Positions 1 to 7,909 of a stretch of 64,000 bases of DNA are shown in pieces. Source of the DNA: an uncultured Veillonella sp. Lineage in GTDB: Bacteria; Bacillota; Negativicutes; Veillonellales; Veillonellaceae. Position 1 is the first letter of the stretch. The number at the start of each line of letters is the position of its first letter. Position numbers and translations under genes: made by a program. The notes beneath the pieces were generated by a model, which saw nothing but the letters and a program-made list of their open reading frames with translations, searched no databases and was not told where the DNA came from. Where the stretch lies: positions 1 through 64,000 of the forward strand of contig UQVF01000004.1 of NCBI GenBank assembly GCA_900544365.1, written 5' to 3'.

Positions 1-82
1 TTTATTTTTGTGTATAATGAAGTTGTAGATGAATTGGTTAACTGGTACCTAGTAAAACATCTTTTTTATTTCAACTTAAATG

Positions 83-103
83 TCTAGTATTATTAATACT
101 AGA
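83..103. promoter_or_regulatory. operator-like palindrome, copy 1
   Basis: Positions 83-103 form a perfect inverted repeat with 10 bp arms and a one-base centre. Its inner 17-mer, TAGTATTATTAATACTA (85-101), recurs with only its three central bases changed at 191-207. The two copies bracket the promoter at about 146, as operators of a dimeric regulator would. The regulator is unknown. Confidence 0.5.
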
Positions 104-142
104 TAGAAAAATAAAATATACTATTAATTATTGCTGGGAGTG

Positions 143-151
143 TGGTATAAT
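143..151 (+). promoter_or_regulatory. extended -10 promoter of the restriction-modification island
   Basis: TATAAT at 146-151 is preceded by TGG, which makes an extended -10 element. No convincing -35 box is seen. Transcription would start near 158, inside the interval between the two operator-like palindromes and upstream of the M/S-like gene. Confidence 0.5.
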
Positions 152-190
152 AGACAAAAATAAAAAGGGTAATTTTTAGATTAAAATACC

Positions 191-207
191 TAGTATGAGT
201 AATACTA
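191..207. promoter_or_regulatory. operator-like palindrome, copy 2
   Basis: TAGTATGAGTAATACTA matches copy 1 at 14 of 17 positions, and all differences fall in the central triplet. It lies just downstream of the predicted start of transcription, a suitable place for repression. The ATG at 195 falls inside this site, which is one reason to reject it as the start of the next gene. Confidence 0.45.
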
Positions 208-242
208 AAAATAATAAAGCTTATAATAATCAGGAGGATAAT

Positions 243-2138
243 ATGTCATTAAAAGGTAAACAAGAGTTGCAAGCGTGGGTTTCTAATATTATGGTTAATC
301 CAATTAGCGGCGGTCAATTAAGAGGGTTTTTATCTATGGTTGCGTTAGTACTTCATGAGCATCCAGAATCTTTACGAGGACTGATTTTAGGAACACAAGA
401 CGATTTATATCGATTAGCAGAGCGTACTGCAATTGATAACCAAGTGGCCTATGTAAAAACAATGGAAAAGTTAGGAAAACTTTCAAAACAACCTAATACA
501 AATACATATCTACTAGAGAGTGTTTTGTATGATGTAAAAACAACGCCAGAAAAATTGGGCGATGCAATGTATCGAGAGTTACTGCGTATTTTAGTAGAGT
601 GTACACCGTTAGAAGTATTAGATGTTGCATTAAATGAAGAATGGATGCATAAGCTAGAAGCTGTTAGTACGACACCAACATATATTAATCAATTAATAGT
701 AGAACTAGGTGATGTACAAGTAGGGCAAACAATTCTTGATCCAACAATGGGGGTAGCAGGTACATTATTAGCTGCTTATGAAAAAAATGAAATGACATTA
801 GTAGGGCAAGATATAAATTTAGGAACAGTTGGATGTGCGTATATTAATCTATTTTTGCATGATGTAAAGTTGGAACACATCGTATTATATGAAGGTGAAA
901 TGTTTGGTGAACCACGTTTTCTTGCGGCGAATGCTACCTTTGATCGAGTATTGCAATTCCCCAATTTTGCTACAAAAATAAATACGGAATCTTTGAAAGA
1001 ACAGGTTAGCAGATTTCCATTCGGGCCGATGGCACCGATGGCAGGTGAGTGGATGAATGTAAGTAGTGCATTGACAGCCCTTACACCTCATGATGGTAAA
1101 GCGGTCATTGCCGTATTTAATGGCGTATTATATAGAGGCGGTGCGGATGGGAAAATTCGTGAAAGTATTTTAAATTATGACTTAATTGAAACCGTGATAG
1201 GAGTACCTTCTGGAATATTACCAAATATTTCTGTACCATGGGCTATTGTGGTATGTAATAATCACAAACAGGATGTGATGAAAGGAAAGGTGCAGTTTAT
1301 TCAAATTTCTGAAGATATGATAGAAACTGTATCACGCCGTACACGGGTATTAACGCAAGAAGGTATCCAGCGTATTGTAGAGATATATCAGAACAAAGAA
1401 GAGGTACCAGGAATTGCTACTACAGTGTCCATCTCTGATATAAAAGAAGGAAAATTATTGCCTTCAGATTATTTAGAAGAAGTAGAGGTAGAGTTTGATG
1501 GGCTTTCTATCTCAATCAATGCAGATGAGTTTGAGAAACGTGAAACTATCCCTTTGGACAAGGTAGTAAGTATCGGTCGTGGTCTTAATGTAACTGCTAA
1601 AAATGAAGATGCTAATGGCGAGTATGGTGTTCTACGCATTATGGATATCGAAGGCTATGGGACGATTAATTATGATAACTTGGTGAGGACAACCTCAGAA
1701 GCGGGCAAGGTAGATAATTATCGATTAGAGAAAGATGATTTAGTACTCAGTATTCGAGGCGGTACAAATAAAGTGGGTATTGTTGATCGTGATATGGATA
1801 AGTTATTGTTTAATGCTAACTTAGTTCGATTACGTGTAAAACGTCGTGAGTGTAATCCGAAATGGTTACAAATTTATTTAACTAGCTTAATCGGACAATG
1901 GTTACTGAAACGAATCTCTCGAGGTACAACAGTACAACAGATTACAGTGTCAGAACTGAAAGAGTTACCAATTCCTGTGCTATCCTTGGAAGAGCAAGAG
2001 CGTGATGTCGCTTGGTACGAACAGAAACTAAAAGAACTTGAGCAACTACGATTTACATTGCGACAACAAGAACAAGCGATGAAACGAGAACTAGTTGATA
2101 GCTTTGGATTTGGAGAAGGCTTTGTTATAGAAAAATAA
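243..2138 (+). CDS. type I RM M/S-like fusion with degenerate methyltransferase motif
   Basis: Protein of 631 aa. The start at 243 is chosen because an AGGAGG site (232-237) lies directly upstream; an in-frame ATG at 195 lacks a ribosome site. Residues about 90-400 resemble an N6-adenine methyltransferase of the HsdM type. The SAM-binding motif I is present as DPTMGVAG (166-173), but the catalytic NPPF is replaced by FPNF (239-242), so the adenine-contacting Asn is lost and methylation is unlikely. Residues about 430-610 resemble a target-recognition domain of HsdS followed by a helical spacer, ending in a coiled-coil-like stretch. It precedes a complete hsdM-hsdS pair. Seen: fused architecture and altered motif. 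Inferred: a DNA-binding accessory or regulatory protein of the system rather than an active enzyme. Confidence 0.75.
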   Translation: MSLKGKQELQAWVSNIMVNPISGGQLRGFLSMVALVLHEHPESLRGLILGTQDDLYRLAERTAIDNQVAYVKTMEKLGKLSKQPNTNTYLLESVLYDVKTTPEKLGDAMYRELLRILVECTPLEVLDVALNEEWMHKLEAVSTTPTYINQLIVELGDVQVGQTILDPTMGVAGTLLAAYEKNEMTLVGQDINLGTVGCAYINLFLHDVKLEHIVLYEGEMFGEPRFLAANATFDRVLQFPNFATKINTESLKEQVSRFPFGPMAPMAGEWMNVSSALTALTPHDGKAVIAVFNGVLYRGGADGKIRESILNYDLIETVIGVPSGILPNISVPWAIVVCNNHKQDVMKGKVQFIQISEDMIETVSRRTRVLTQEGIQRIVEIYQNKEEVPGIATTVSISDIKEGKLLPSDYLEEVEVEFDGLSISINADEFEKRETIPLDKVVSIGRGLNVTAKNEDANGEYGVLRIMDIEGYGTINYDNLVRTTSEAGKVDNYRLEKDDLVLSIRGGTNKVGIVDRDMDKLLFNANLVRLRVKRRECNPKWLQIYLTSLIGQWLLKRISRGTTVQQITVSELKELPIPVLSLEEQERDVAWYEQKLKELEQLRFTLRQQEQAMKRELVDSFGFGEGFVIEK

Positions 2139-2258
2139 AAGGGAATCATACATAGAAAAATTAATGAGATAATCATGTTTGCCTGGTTCATCTTTATATA
2201 TAATACAGGGTTAATATGATAGAATGATAAGTAAAGATAAAACTTAAGGAGAATATTT

Positions 2259-3788
2259 ATGGCAAAAAATAATGTTAATATAGGATTTGAAAAGCAAATT
2301 TGGGAGGCCGCATGTGTACTTTGGGGGCATATTCCACCGGCAGATTATCGTAAAGTAATTGTGGGACTTATTTTTCTACGCTATATTTCTAGTGCTTTTG
2401 ATAGACGATATCAAGAATTATTATCAGAAGGATATGGAGATGAAAACGATAAAGATGCTTACTTGGAAGAAAATATCTTTTTCGTACCTGAAGCATCTCG
2501 GTGGACAACAATTTCCAAGTATGCACATACGCCAGAGATTGGTACTATCCTTGATGATGCTATGATTGCTATTGAAAAAGATAATCCGGTACTGAAAAAC
2601 GTATTACCAAAAGTCTATGGGAATCCGGACTTAGATAAATCAGTTCTTAGCAATGTAGTCGATTTATTTACTAATGAAATACATATGGATGAAACAGAAG
2701 ATACAAAAGATTTGTTAGGACGCACCTATGAATATTGTATTGAACAATTTGCTGAAGAAGAAGGGAAAAAAGGAGGGGAATTTTATACACCTTCTAGTAT
2801 TGTTAAAACAATTGTAGAAATTTTAAGACCATTTGATAATTGTCGTGTCTATGATCCAGCAATGGGGAGTGGTGGCATGTTTGTGCAAAGTGCTAAGTTT
2901 GTGGAAGCTCATAGTGGGCGTAGAGGAACTTTATCTGTGTACGGTCAGGAGTCTAATTCAGATACTTGGAAAATGGCAAAAATGAATATGGCCATCCGTG
3001 GTATTGAAGCTAATTTTGGTGAAAGTCACGCAGATACATTTACTAACGATATTCATCCACAATTAAAAGCAGACTTTATTATGGCAAACCCACCGTTTAA
3101 CTATAAAAACTGGGGAGCTGAAAAGCTGCAAGATGATGTACGATGGAAATATGGTGTGCCACCAGAAAAAAATGCTAACTATGCGTGGATTCAACACATG
3201 ATTCATCACTTAGCACCAAATGGAAAAATCGGACTAGTATTAGCAAATGGTGCATTATCTTCCCAAACTTTAGGAGAAGGGGATATTAGAAAGAAAATTA
3301 TTGAAGATGATTTAGTAGAAGGCATCATTGCTTTACCAGCAAAGTTATTTTACAGCGTAACCATACCGGTTACTTTGTGGTTTATTACAAAAAATAAAAA
3401 GCAAAAAGGGAAAACGCTTTTTATTGATGCTAGAAAAATGGGCTACATGGTAGATCGGAAGCATAGGGACCTTACAGAAGGAATTCAAGAAGATGGAAGC
3501 CTTGGCGATATTGATACTTTAGCTAAGACGTTCGAAGACTTTCAAAACGGAACCTTGGAGCCAACGCAAGGATTTTCTGCAATAGCAACCATTGAAGACA
3601 TACAAGCACAAGATTATATTTTGACACCAGGGCGCTATGTAGGTCTCGAAGAAGGAGATGATGATGGAGAATCTTTTGAAGAGCTCATGGCTAAATTGAC
3701 AGAGGAACTTGGAGAATTATTTGAAGAATCTCACAAACTGGAAGAAGAGATTAGAAAAAACTTGGGGGCGATTGGGTATGAAGTATAG
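2259..3788 (+). CDS. hsdM: type I restriction-modification system methyltransferase subunit HsdM
   Basis: HsdM transfers a methyl group from SAM to N6 of adenine at the site chosen by HsdS, and forms M2S and R2M2S complexes. The 509 aa protein has the N-terminal helical HsdM domain, SAM motif I DPAMGSGG (199-206) and catalytic NPPF (277-280), all intact, unlike the gene upstream. AAGGAG precedes the ATG by a normal distance. A TATAAT at 2199-2204 in the 120 bp gap suggests its own promoter. The 3' end overlaps hsdS by 11 nt, so the two are probably translationally coupled. The family assignment is secure; the methylated sequence cannot be read from the protein. Confidence 0.95.
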   Translation: MAKNNVNIGFEKQIWEAACVLWGHIPPADYRKVIVGLIFLRYISSAFDRRYQELLSEGYGDENDKDAYLEENIFFVPEASRWTTISKYAHTPEIGTILDDAMIAIEKDNPVLKNVLPKVYGNPDLDKSVLSNVVDLFTNEIHMDETEDTKDLLGRTYEYCIEQFAEEEGKKGGEFYTPSSIVKTIVEILRPFDNCRVYDPAMGSGGMFVQSAKFVEAHSGRRGTLSVYGQESNSDTWKMAKMNMAIRGIEANFGESHADTFTNDIHPQLKADFIMANPPFNYKNWGAEKLQDDVRWKYGVPPEKNANYAWIQHMIHHLAPNGKIGLVLANGALSSQTLGEGDIRKKIIEDDLVEGIIALPAKLFYSVTIPVTLWFITKNKKQKGKTLFIDARKMGYMVDRKHRDLTEGIQEDGSLGDIDTLAKTFEDFQNGTLEPTQGFSAIATIEDIQAQDYILTPGRYVGLEEGDDDGESFEELMAKLTEELGELFEESHKLEEEIRKNLGAIGYEV

Positions 3789-4893
3789 GTTAGAAGAAAT
3801 TGTAGATATAACGATGGGACAATCGCCTAAATCTGAGTATTATAATACGAAAAAAGAAGGATACCCTTTCCTGCAGGGAAATAGAACATTTGGTTTTAAG
3901 TATCCCACTTTTGATACATATACAACAGCTGTCACAAAGTTAGCGAAAGCTGGAGATGTAATAATGAGTGTAAGAGCTCCAGTTGGGGACCTAAATATTA
4001 CTTATGTTGATATGTGCTTGGGTCGTGGAGTTTGTTCTTTAAGAATGAAGAATGGGAATCAAAGTTTCTTGTATTATATGATGAAATATTATAATTCCCA
4101 TTTATTAAAAAAGGAAAGTGGGACAGTATTTGGATCTGTAAATAAGAATGATATTAGCAGGTTAGAAGTTGATATTCCAGAAGATTTAAATCATCAAAAT
4201 AAGATTGCTCGTTATTTAGAAATGTTAGATGATAAAATTGAAGTGAATAATGCGATAAACAATAATTTAGAGCAACAAGCTATGGCAATATACAAACAAT
4301 TCTTTGTTTGTGATATAAATCAAAAATGGAAACAAGGAATATTAAGTGATGTTGCCGACATTATAATGGGGCAATCTCCTAGCGGAACTAGCCTTAATAC
4401 AGAAGGGGATGGCTCCCGCTTCTTTCAAGGAAGAAGTGACTTTTCCTTTAGGTTTCCTAATGTTAGACTTTTTACAACTGATCCCAAACGGATGGCGTCT
4501 ACTAATGATATATTAATGAGTGTTCGAGCTCCTGTTGGAGATTTGAATGTTGCACATAAAGAATGTTGTATAGGTAGAGGGCTTGCAGCTATTCGGTCTA
4601 AATCAAATCATCAATCATTTATTTTCTATACATTACGTTTTCTTAAACGCAAATTAGACACCTTTAATAGTGAAGGAACTGTTTTTGGTTCTATTAATAA
4701 ACAAGCCCTTAACAACCTTCCAATCTTAATTCCGCCAACTGAAAAGTTAGATGAATTTGAAGCATTAGTCTCTCTTATGGATTCAACTATTCGTAATAAT
4801 TACAATGAAATACATTATTTAAATCAAATACGAGATACATTATTACCAGAACTTTTATCTGGGGAACTAGATGTTTCTAATATCGATATTTAA
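3778..4893 (+). CDS. hsdS: type I restriction-modification specificity subunit HsdS (expressed copy)
   Basis: HsdS of 371 aa with two target-recognition domains. TRD1 spans about 1-150, the central conserved helix with DDKIEVNNAINNNL follows, TRD2 is about 180-330, and a C-terminal conserved helix ends it. The start at 3778 overlaps the end of hsdM by 11 nt; an upstream in-frame start would lie deep inside hsdM. Both TRDs carry MGQSP and RAPVGDLN motifs, so they belong to one TRD family and may read related half-sites. The INNNL codons in the central helix are part of a repeated recombination-like site (4254-4278), and another copy in inverted orientation lies 4 nt after the stop codon. TRD2 is therefore a cassette that can probably be exchanged by inversion. 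Confidence 0.93.
   Translation: MKYRLEEIVDITMGQSPKSEYYNTKKEGYPFLQGNRTFGFKYPTFDTYTTAVTKLAKAGDVIMSVRAPVGDLNITYVDMCLGRGVCSLRMKNGNQSFLYYMMKYYNSHLLKKESGTVFGSVNKNDISRLEVDIPEDLNHQNKIARYLEMLDDKIEVNNAINNNLEQQAMAIYKQFFVCDINQKWKQGILSDVADIIMGQSPSGTSLNTEGDGSRFFQGRSDFSFRFPNVRLFTTDPKRMASTNDILMSVRAPVGDLNVAHKECCIGRGLAAIRSKSNHQSFIFYTLRFLKRKLDTFNSEGTVFGSINKQALNNLPILIPPTEKLDEFEALVSLMDSTIRNNYNEIHYLNQIRDTLLPELLSGELDVSNIDI
4254..4278 (+). repeat. inversion site A in hsdS central helix
   Basis: The core ATAAACAATAATTTAG (4255-4270) encodes INNNL in the central conserved region of hsdS. The full 25 bp (4254-4278) is a perfect inverted repeat of 7815-7839. The core is also inverted with respect to 4898-4913 and in the same orientation as 7170-7184. 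This fits a crossover site for a tyrosine recombinase. Confidence 0.8.
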
Positions 4894-4897
4894 GCCA

Positions 4898-4913
4898 CTA
4901 AATTATTGTTTAT
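4898..4913 (-). repeat. inversion site B after hsdS
   Basis: CTAAATTATTGTTTAT is the exact reverse complement of the 16 bp core at site A and lies 4 nt after the hsdS stop codon. Sites A and B therefore flank the TRD2 cassette as an inverted pair. Confidence 0.75.
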
Positions 4914-4955
4914 ATTATTTAAATAAAATATTAAATCCTAGAAAGGAGGGAATAT

Positions 4956-5561
4956 ATGGTTTTGCAGAACAAACTTAATATTACTGATTCATTAGAACTT
5001 TCAAAAGTGGAAGAAAAAATTAGTAAAAAGAAGGCTTTAGAATTATTTGAAAATGAAATATTAGATGCATATACAGTAGGATCATTTAAGCAACTAGCTG
5101 CAATTCACGAATATTTATTTTCGGATATTTACGAATTTGCTGGAAAAATTAGAACGGTCAATATTGCAAAAGGTAATTTCAGGTTTGCGCCAGTCATGTA
5201 TTTGGAAGCATCTCTTGAGAACATTGAAAAAATGCCACAATCTACATTTGACGAAATTGTAGAGAAATATGTTGAGATGAACATAGCACATCCTTTTAGA
5301 GAAGGGAATGGTAGAAGTACAAGAATCTGGTTGGACTTATTACTCAAAAAGGAACTGCACTTGGTAGTGGACTGGAGTCATGTGGACAAGGAAGATTATT
5401 TGCTGGCTATGGAGAGAAGTCCGATAAGAGATACTGAGATCAAGCACGTGTTAAAGCAAGCTTTAACAGATAAAGTAGCTGATAGAACAATATATATGAA
5501 AGGTATTGATCATAGTTATTATTATGAGGGATATACGTTATATAAAGTAGAAGAATTATAA
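4956..5561 (+). CDS. Fic family AMP-transferase, class III-like
   Basis: Fic enzymes usually transfer AMP from ATP to a hydroxyl group of a target protein. This 201 aa protein carries the full catalytic motif HPFREGNGRS (112-121). Near its C-terminus it has SYYYEG (187-192), matching the inhibitory (S/T)xxxE(G/N) helix that in class III Fic proteins such as Neisseria NmFic sits at the C-terminal end and blocks ATP positioning. Enzyme and inhibitor are thus in one chain, so a separate antitoxin is not required. A strong AAAGGAGG precedes the ATG. It lies between inversion sites B and C, in the same orientation as hsdMS, and would be turned over by a large inversion. Its target is unknown; toxin-like or regulatory activity are both possible. 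Confidence 0.88.
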   Translation: MVLQNKLNITDSLELSKVEEKISKKKALELFENEILDAYTVGSFKQLAAIHEYLFSDIYEFAGKIRTVNIAKGNFRFAPVMYLEASLENIEKMPQSTFDEIVEKYVEMNIAHPFREGNGRSTRIWLDLLLKKELHLVVDWSHVDKEDYLLAMERSPIRDTEIKHVLKQALTDKVADRTIYMKGIDHSYYYEGYTLYKVEEL

Positions 5562-5649
5562 TATTAGATTCCTAGCAACGGGGGCAGGATATGTAAAAGA
5601 GCTACCGTTGCATATAGTTCTCTTCTTATAATAACAGGAGAAGAAAAAT

Positions 5650-6633
5650 ATGAAGGAAGAAATTGTAATTGATGTAATTCAGGCTATGTTACCGTATTTA
5701 AATAGTATACAAAGTAAACAGTTGCAGGGTGTACTAGAAAAGGTTTTACTAGCGTATGATATAACAATAATAAAAGAAAAAAGGATTGAGCAAGAGCCTG
5801 ATTATATAGAACGATTCATTTCGGCTAAAAGAATTGAAGGCTGTTCTGAAAAATCATTAAAATATTATAAATCCACCATTACAGCGGTGATAGAATCTTT
5901 ATCTAAAAGGGTTAGTCATATTTCTACTGAGGATATACGCAGTTATCTTACAGAGTATCATCACAAAAAAGGATCTAGTAAAGTAACAATAGATAATATA
6001 CGCAGAATTTTATCTAGCTTTTTTACGTGGTTGGAGGATGAGGATTATATTATTAAAAGTCCCGTTAGAAGAATTCATAAAATAAAAACAGGAACTACGG
6101 TGAAAGAAACTTATACAGATGAGGAAATCGAAATTATGAGAGATTCCTGCAAAAGTTTAAGGGACTTAAGTATTATTGAATTATTGGCTTCTACAGGTAT
6201 GCGTATAGGAGAACTGGTTTTATTAAATCGTCAAGATATCAATTTTGCTGAGCGTGAGTGTATTGTTTTGGGGAAAGGCAATAAAGAACGAGTTGTCTAT
6301 TTTGATGCGCGTACAAAGATACATTTACAAAATTATCTTGCATCCAGAAAGGATGATAACCCTGCGTTGTTTGTTTCCCTGAAGAAACCTCAAACAAGGG
6401 TTACAATAAGTGGTATAGAAGAAAGGTTGCGTAAATTAGGAAGGCTATTAGGGATACAGAAAGTACATCCACATAAATTTCGTCGAACGTTAGCTACAAT
6501 GGCAATCGATAAAGGTATGCCCATTGAACAGTTACAGCAGTTATTAGGGCATAAAAGAATTGATACCACATTGCAATATGCAATGGTTAAGCAGAGCAAT
6601 GTAAAAATTGCACATAGAAAATATATAGGATAG
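5650..6633 (+). CDS. tyrosine recombinase, probable hsdS invertase
   Basis: Site-specific recombinase of 327 aa. It has an N-terminal SAM-like core-binding domain (about 50-135) and a C-terminal catalytic domain with all expected residues: Arg185 in STGMR, Lys at about 209-212, His275 and Arg278 in HPHKFRR, His301 in LLGH, and Tyr310 as the nucleophile. It is the length of XerC/XerD-type enzymes. It lies between the expressed hsdS and two partial hsdS units, next to four copies of a candidate crossover site, so its likely job is to invert hsdS segments, as recombinases at the phase-variable type I loci of Streptococcus and Bacteroides do. A ribosome site AGGAG is present. XerCD-like chromosome resolution is unlikely in this setting. 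Confidence 0.9.
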   Translation: MKEEIVIDVIQAMLPYLNSIQSKQLQGVLEKVLLAYDITIIKEKRIEQEPDYIERFISAKRIEGCSEKSLKYYKSTITAVIESLSKRVSHISTEDIRSYLTEYHHKKGSSKVTIDNIRRILSSFFTWLEDEDYIIKSPVRRIHKIKTGTTVKETYTDEEIEIMRDSCKSLRDLSIIELLASTGMRIGELVLLNRQDINFAERECIVLGKGNKERVVYFDARTKIHLQNYLASRKDDNPALFVSLKKPQTRVTISGIEERLRKLGRLLGIQKVHPHKFRRTLATMAIDKGMPIEQLQQLLGHKRIDTTLQYAMVKQSNVKIAHRKYIG

Positions 6634-6647
6634 GTGGAGATATATAG

Positions 6648-7235
6648 ATGATTAAATGGAAAAAGTATAGAATTTGTGAGATAGGAACAGTTGTAGGGGG
6701 GGCAACACCTTCAACTAGAAATCTTGAAAATTATATTGATGGAGATATTGCTTGGATCACACCAAAAGATTTATCGTCGTTTAATAATAGATATATTGAG
6801 TATGGGGAGAGAAATATAACAGCAAAAGGGTTAAATAGTTGCTCAACACAAATTTTACCTAAAGGAACAGTTCTATTTTCTTCGAGAGCACCAATTGGAT
6901 ATATGGCTATTGCATCTAACGATGTTTGTACTAATCAAGGTTTTAAAAGCGTTATTCCGAATGATAATGTTGATTCATTATTTTTATATTACTTGCTGAA
7001 ATATAATAAAATGAAGATTGAGGCATTAGCTGGAGGGACAACGTTTAAAGAGGTGTCTGGAAGTACCATGAAGAATGTAGAGGTATATATGCCAGATAAT
7101 TTGAAAGAACAAAAGCGGATTGCAGATATTTTAGGGAGAATTGATGATAAGATTGAGTTAAATACAAAAATAAACAATAATTTAATTAGCCATTTAAACA
7201 ATAATATTAGATATATCAAGCTTTCCAGACATTAA
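6648..7235 (+). CDS. hsdS: half-length HsdS (TRD plus central helix), alternative N-terminal half
   Basis: A 195 aa protein with one TRD (about 1-150) of a different family from the expressed hsdS (GGATPSTR, DGDIAWITPKDLS), followed by the central conserved helix GRIDDKIELNTKINNNL. It then runs into the antisense strand of the neighbouring cassette and stops. It has its own start and GGTGGAG ribosome site 14 nt after the recombinase. Site C (7170-7184) lies exactly in its INNNL codons. Inversion between sites C and D would join it in frame to the TRD on the other strand and make a complete second HsdS. As it stands it may be an alternative N-terminal half, or a half-subunit that could dimerise. 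Confidence 0.85.
   Translation: MIKWKKYRICEIGTVVGGATPSTRNLENYIDGDIAWITPKDLSSFNNRYIEYGERNITAKGLNSCSTQILPKGTVLFSSRAPIGYMAIASNDVCTNQGFKSVIPNDNVDSLFLYYLLKYNKMKIEALAGGTTFKEVSGSTMKNVEVYMPDNLKEQKRIADILGRIDDKIELNTKINNNLISHLNNNIRYIKLSRH
7170..7184 (+). repeat. inversion site C in the half-hsdS
   Basis: ATAAACAATAATTTA matches 15 of the 16 core bases of site A in the same orientation and reading frame. It is inverted with respect to 7824-7838 (site D). Sites C and D flank the minus-strand TRD cassette, and the stop codon of that cassette lies 9 nt inside site C. Confidence 0.75.
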
Positions 7236-7781
7236 TAATGGTAATAAGGAATCCCTAAGGTTAGACAGCAAGTTATTTTCTGCTTTATAATTTCTAATTT
7301 GAGCAAATATTGGTTGGATTAATAAATCAAATTTCTTGATTTCGGGCTCAGATGGTATTATGATAGGTATTTTTTTTAGGTTCGTTTGACTGATTTTAGG
7401 CTGAACAGCGCCTGTAACAAATGACTTAACATTAGTTAGCATAAAAAGTAAATATAGTGCTTCAACAGAATACCCGTTTTTCCCAGTAATAATATGAGCA
7501 TGGTTATTAACCCAGAACTTTCCATCTACATATTGCACAATTGGGAAACCTTCTTCATTAATGACGGTGCCATCCTCAGCTAGTAGTAAATAGATACCAT
7601 CAAAAAGGTAATTGTCTATATAATCCATGATAGAGGTTGCGCCGTAATATGGATAAACTTTCGCGAGCTTGGCTCGCATACGACTCGAAAGGGGAATTCT
7701 TTTAAAATCATGTAGCTCTATAATTTCTGAAACTGTGCCTTGATGCCAATCGTTAGGCATTGAACCATTAAAAGGCGCCAT
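7194..7781 (-). CDS. hsdS: silent HsdS cassette (alternative C-terminal TRD)
   Basis: This minus-strand frame encodes a single TRD (195 aa from the first Met) ending in LRDSLLPLLMSGKLDISNI, the C-terminal conserved element also seen at the end of the expressed HsdS. The frame continues upstream of that Met for 19 codons to 7838, reading INNNLEQQ, the same central-helix residues as in hsdS. There is no good ribosome site in front, so this is best read as a stored cassette rather than a free-standing gene. Inversion A-D would place it behind TRD1 of hsdS, and inversion C-D behind the half-hsdS, in frame in both cases. The TRD differs in sequence from all others here. Confidence 0.85.
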   Translation of the reverse strand: MAPFNGSMPNDWHQGTVSEIIELHDFKRIPLSSRMRAKLAKVYPYYGATSIMDYIDNYLFDGIYLLLAEDGTVINEEGFPIVQYVDGKFWVNNHAHIITGKNGYSVEALYLLFMLTNVKSFVTGAVQPKISQTNLKKIPIIIPSEPEIKKFDLLIQPIFAQIRNYKAENNLLSNLRDSLLPLLMSGKLDISNIIV

Positions 7782-7814
7782 ATCTATGAATCGATTCTTA
7801 TATAAAACTAATAA

Positions 7815-7839
7815 TTGTTGCTCTAAATTATTGTTTATC
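7815..7839 (-). repeat. inversion site D at the 5' end of the silent cassette
   Basis: These 25 bp are the exact reverse complement of 4254-4278; the 16 bp core is at 7823-7838. In the minus-strand frame it encodes the INNNLEQQ junction. It is the outermost of four sites whose orientation alternates +, -, +, -. Confidence 0.8.
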
Positions 7840-7909
7840 CAATCTATATTTTATTGTTACTTTGTAAATTGTTTGCATAAAAGTGTGATGCTCGTAAGGA
7901 GGGAGATAT

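Noticed and set aside
195..242. Upstream ATG adding 16 residues to the M/S-like protein
   Set aside because: It lies inside the second operator-like palindrome and has no ribosome site, while AGGAGG stands directly before the ATG at 243.
4255..7838. CRISPR or transposon terminal repeats as explanation for the four 15-16 bp repeats
   Set aside because: The copies alternate in orientation, lie at matching codons of hsdS units, and have no transposase or regular spacing.
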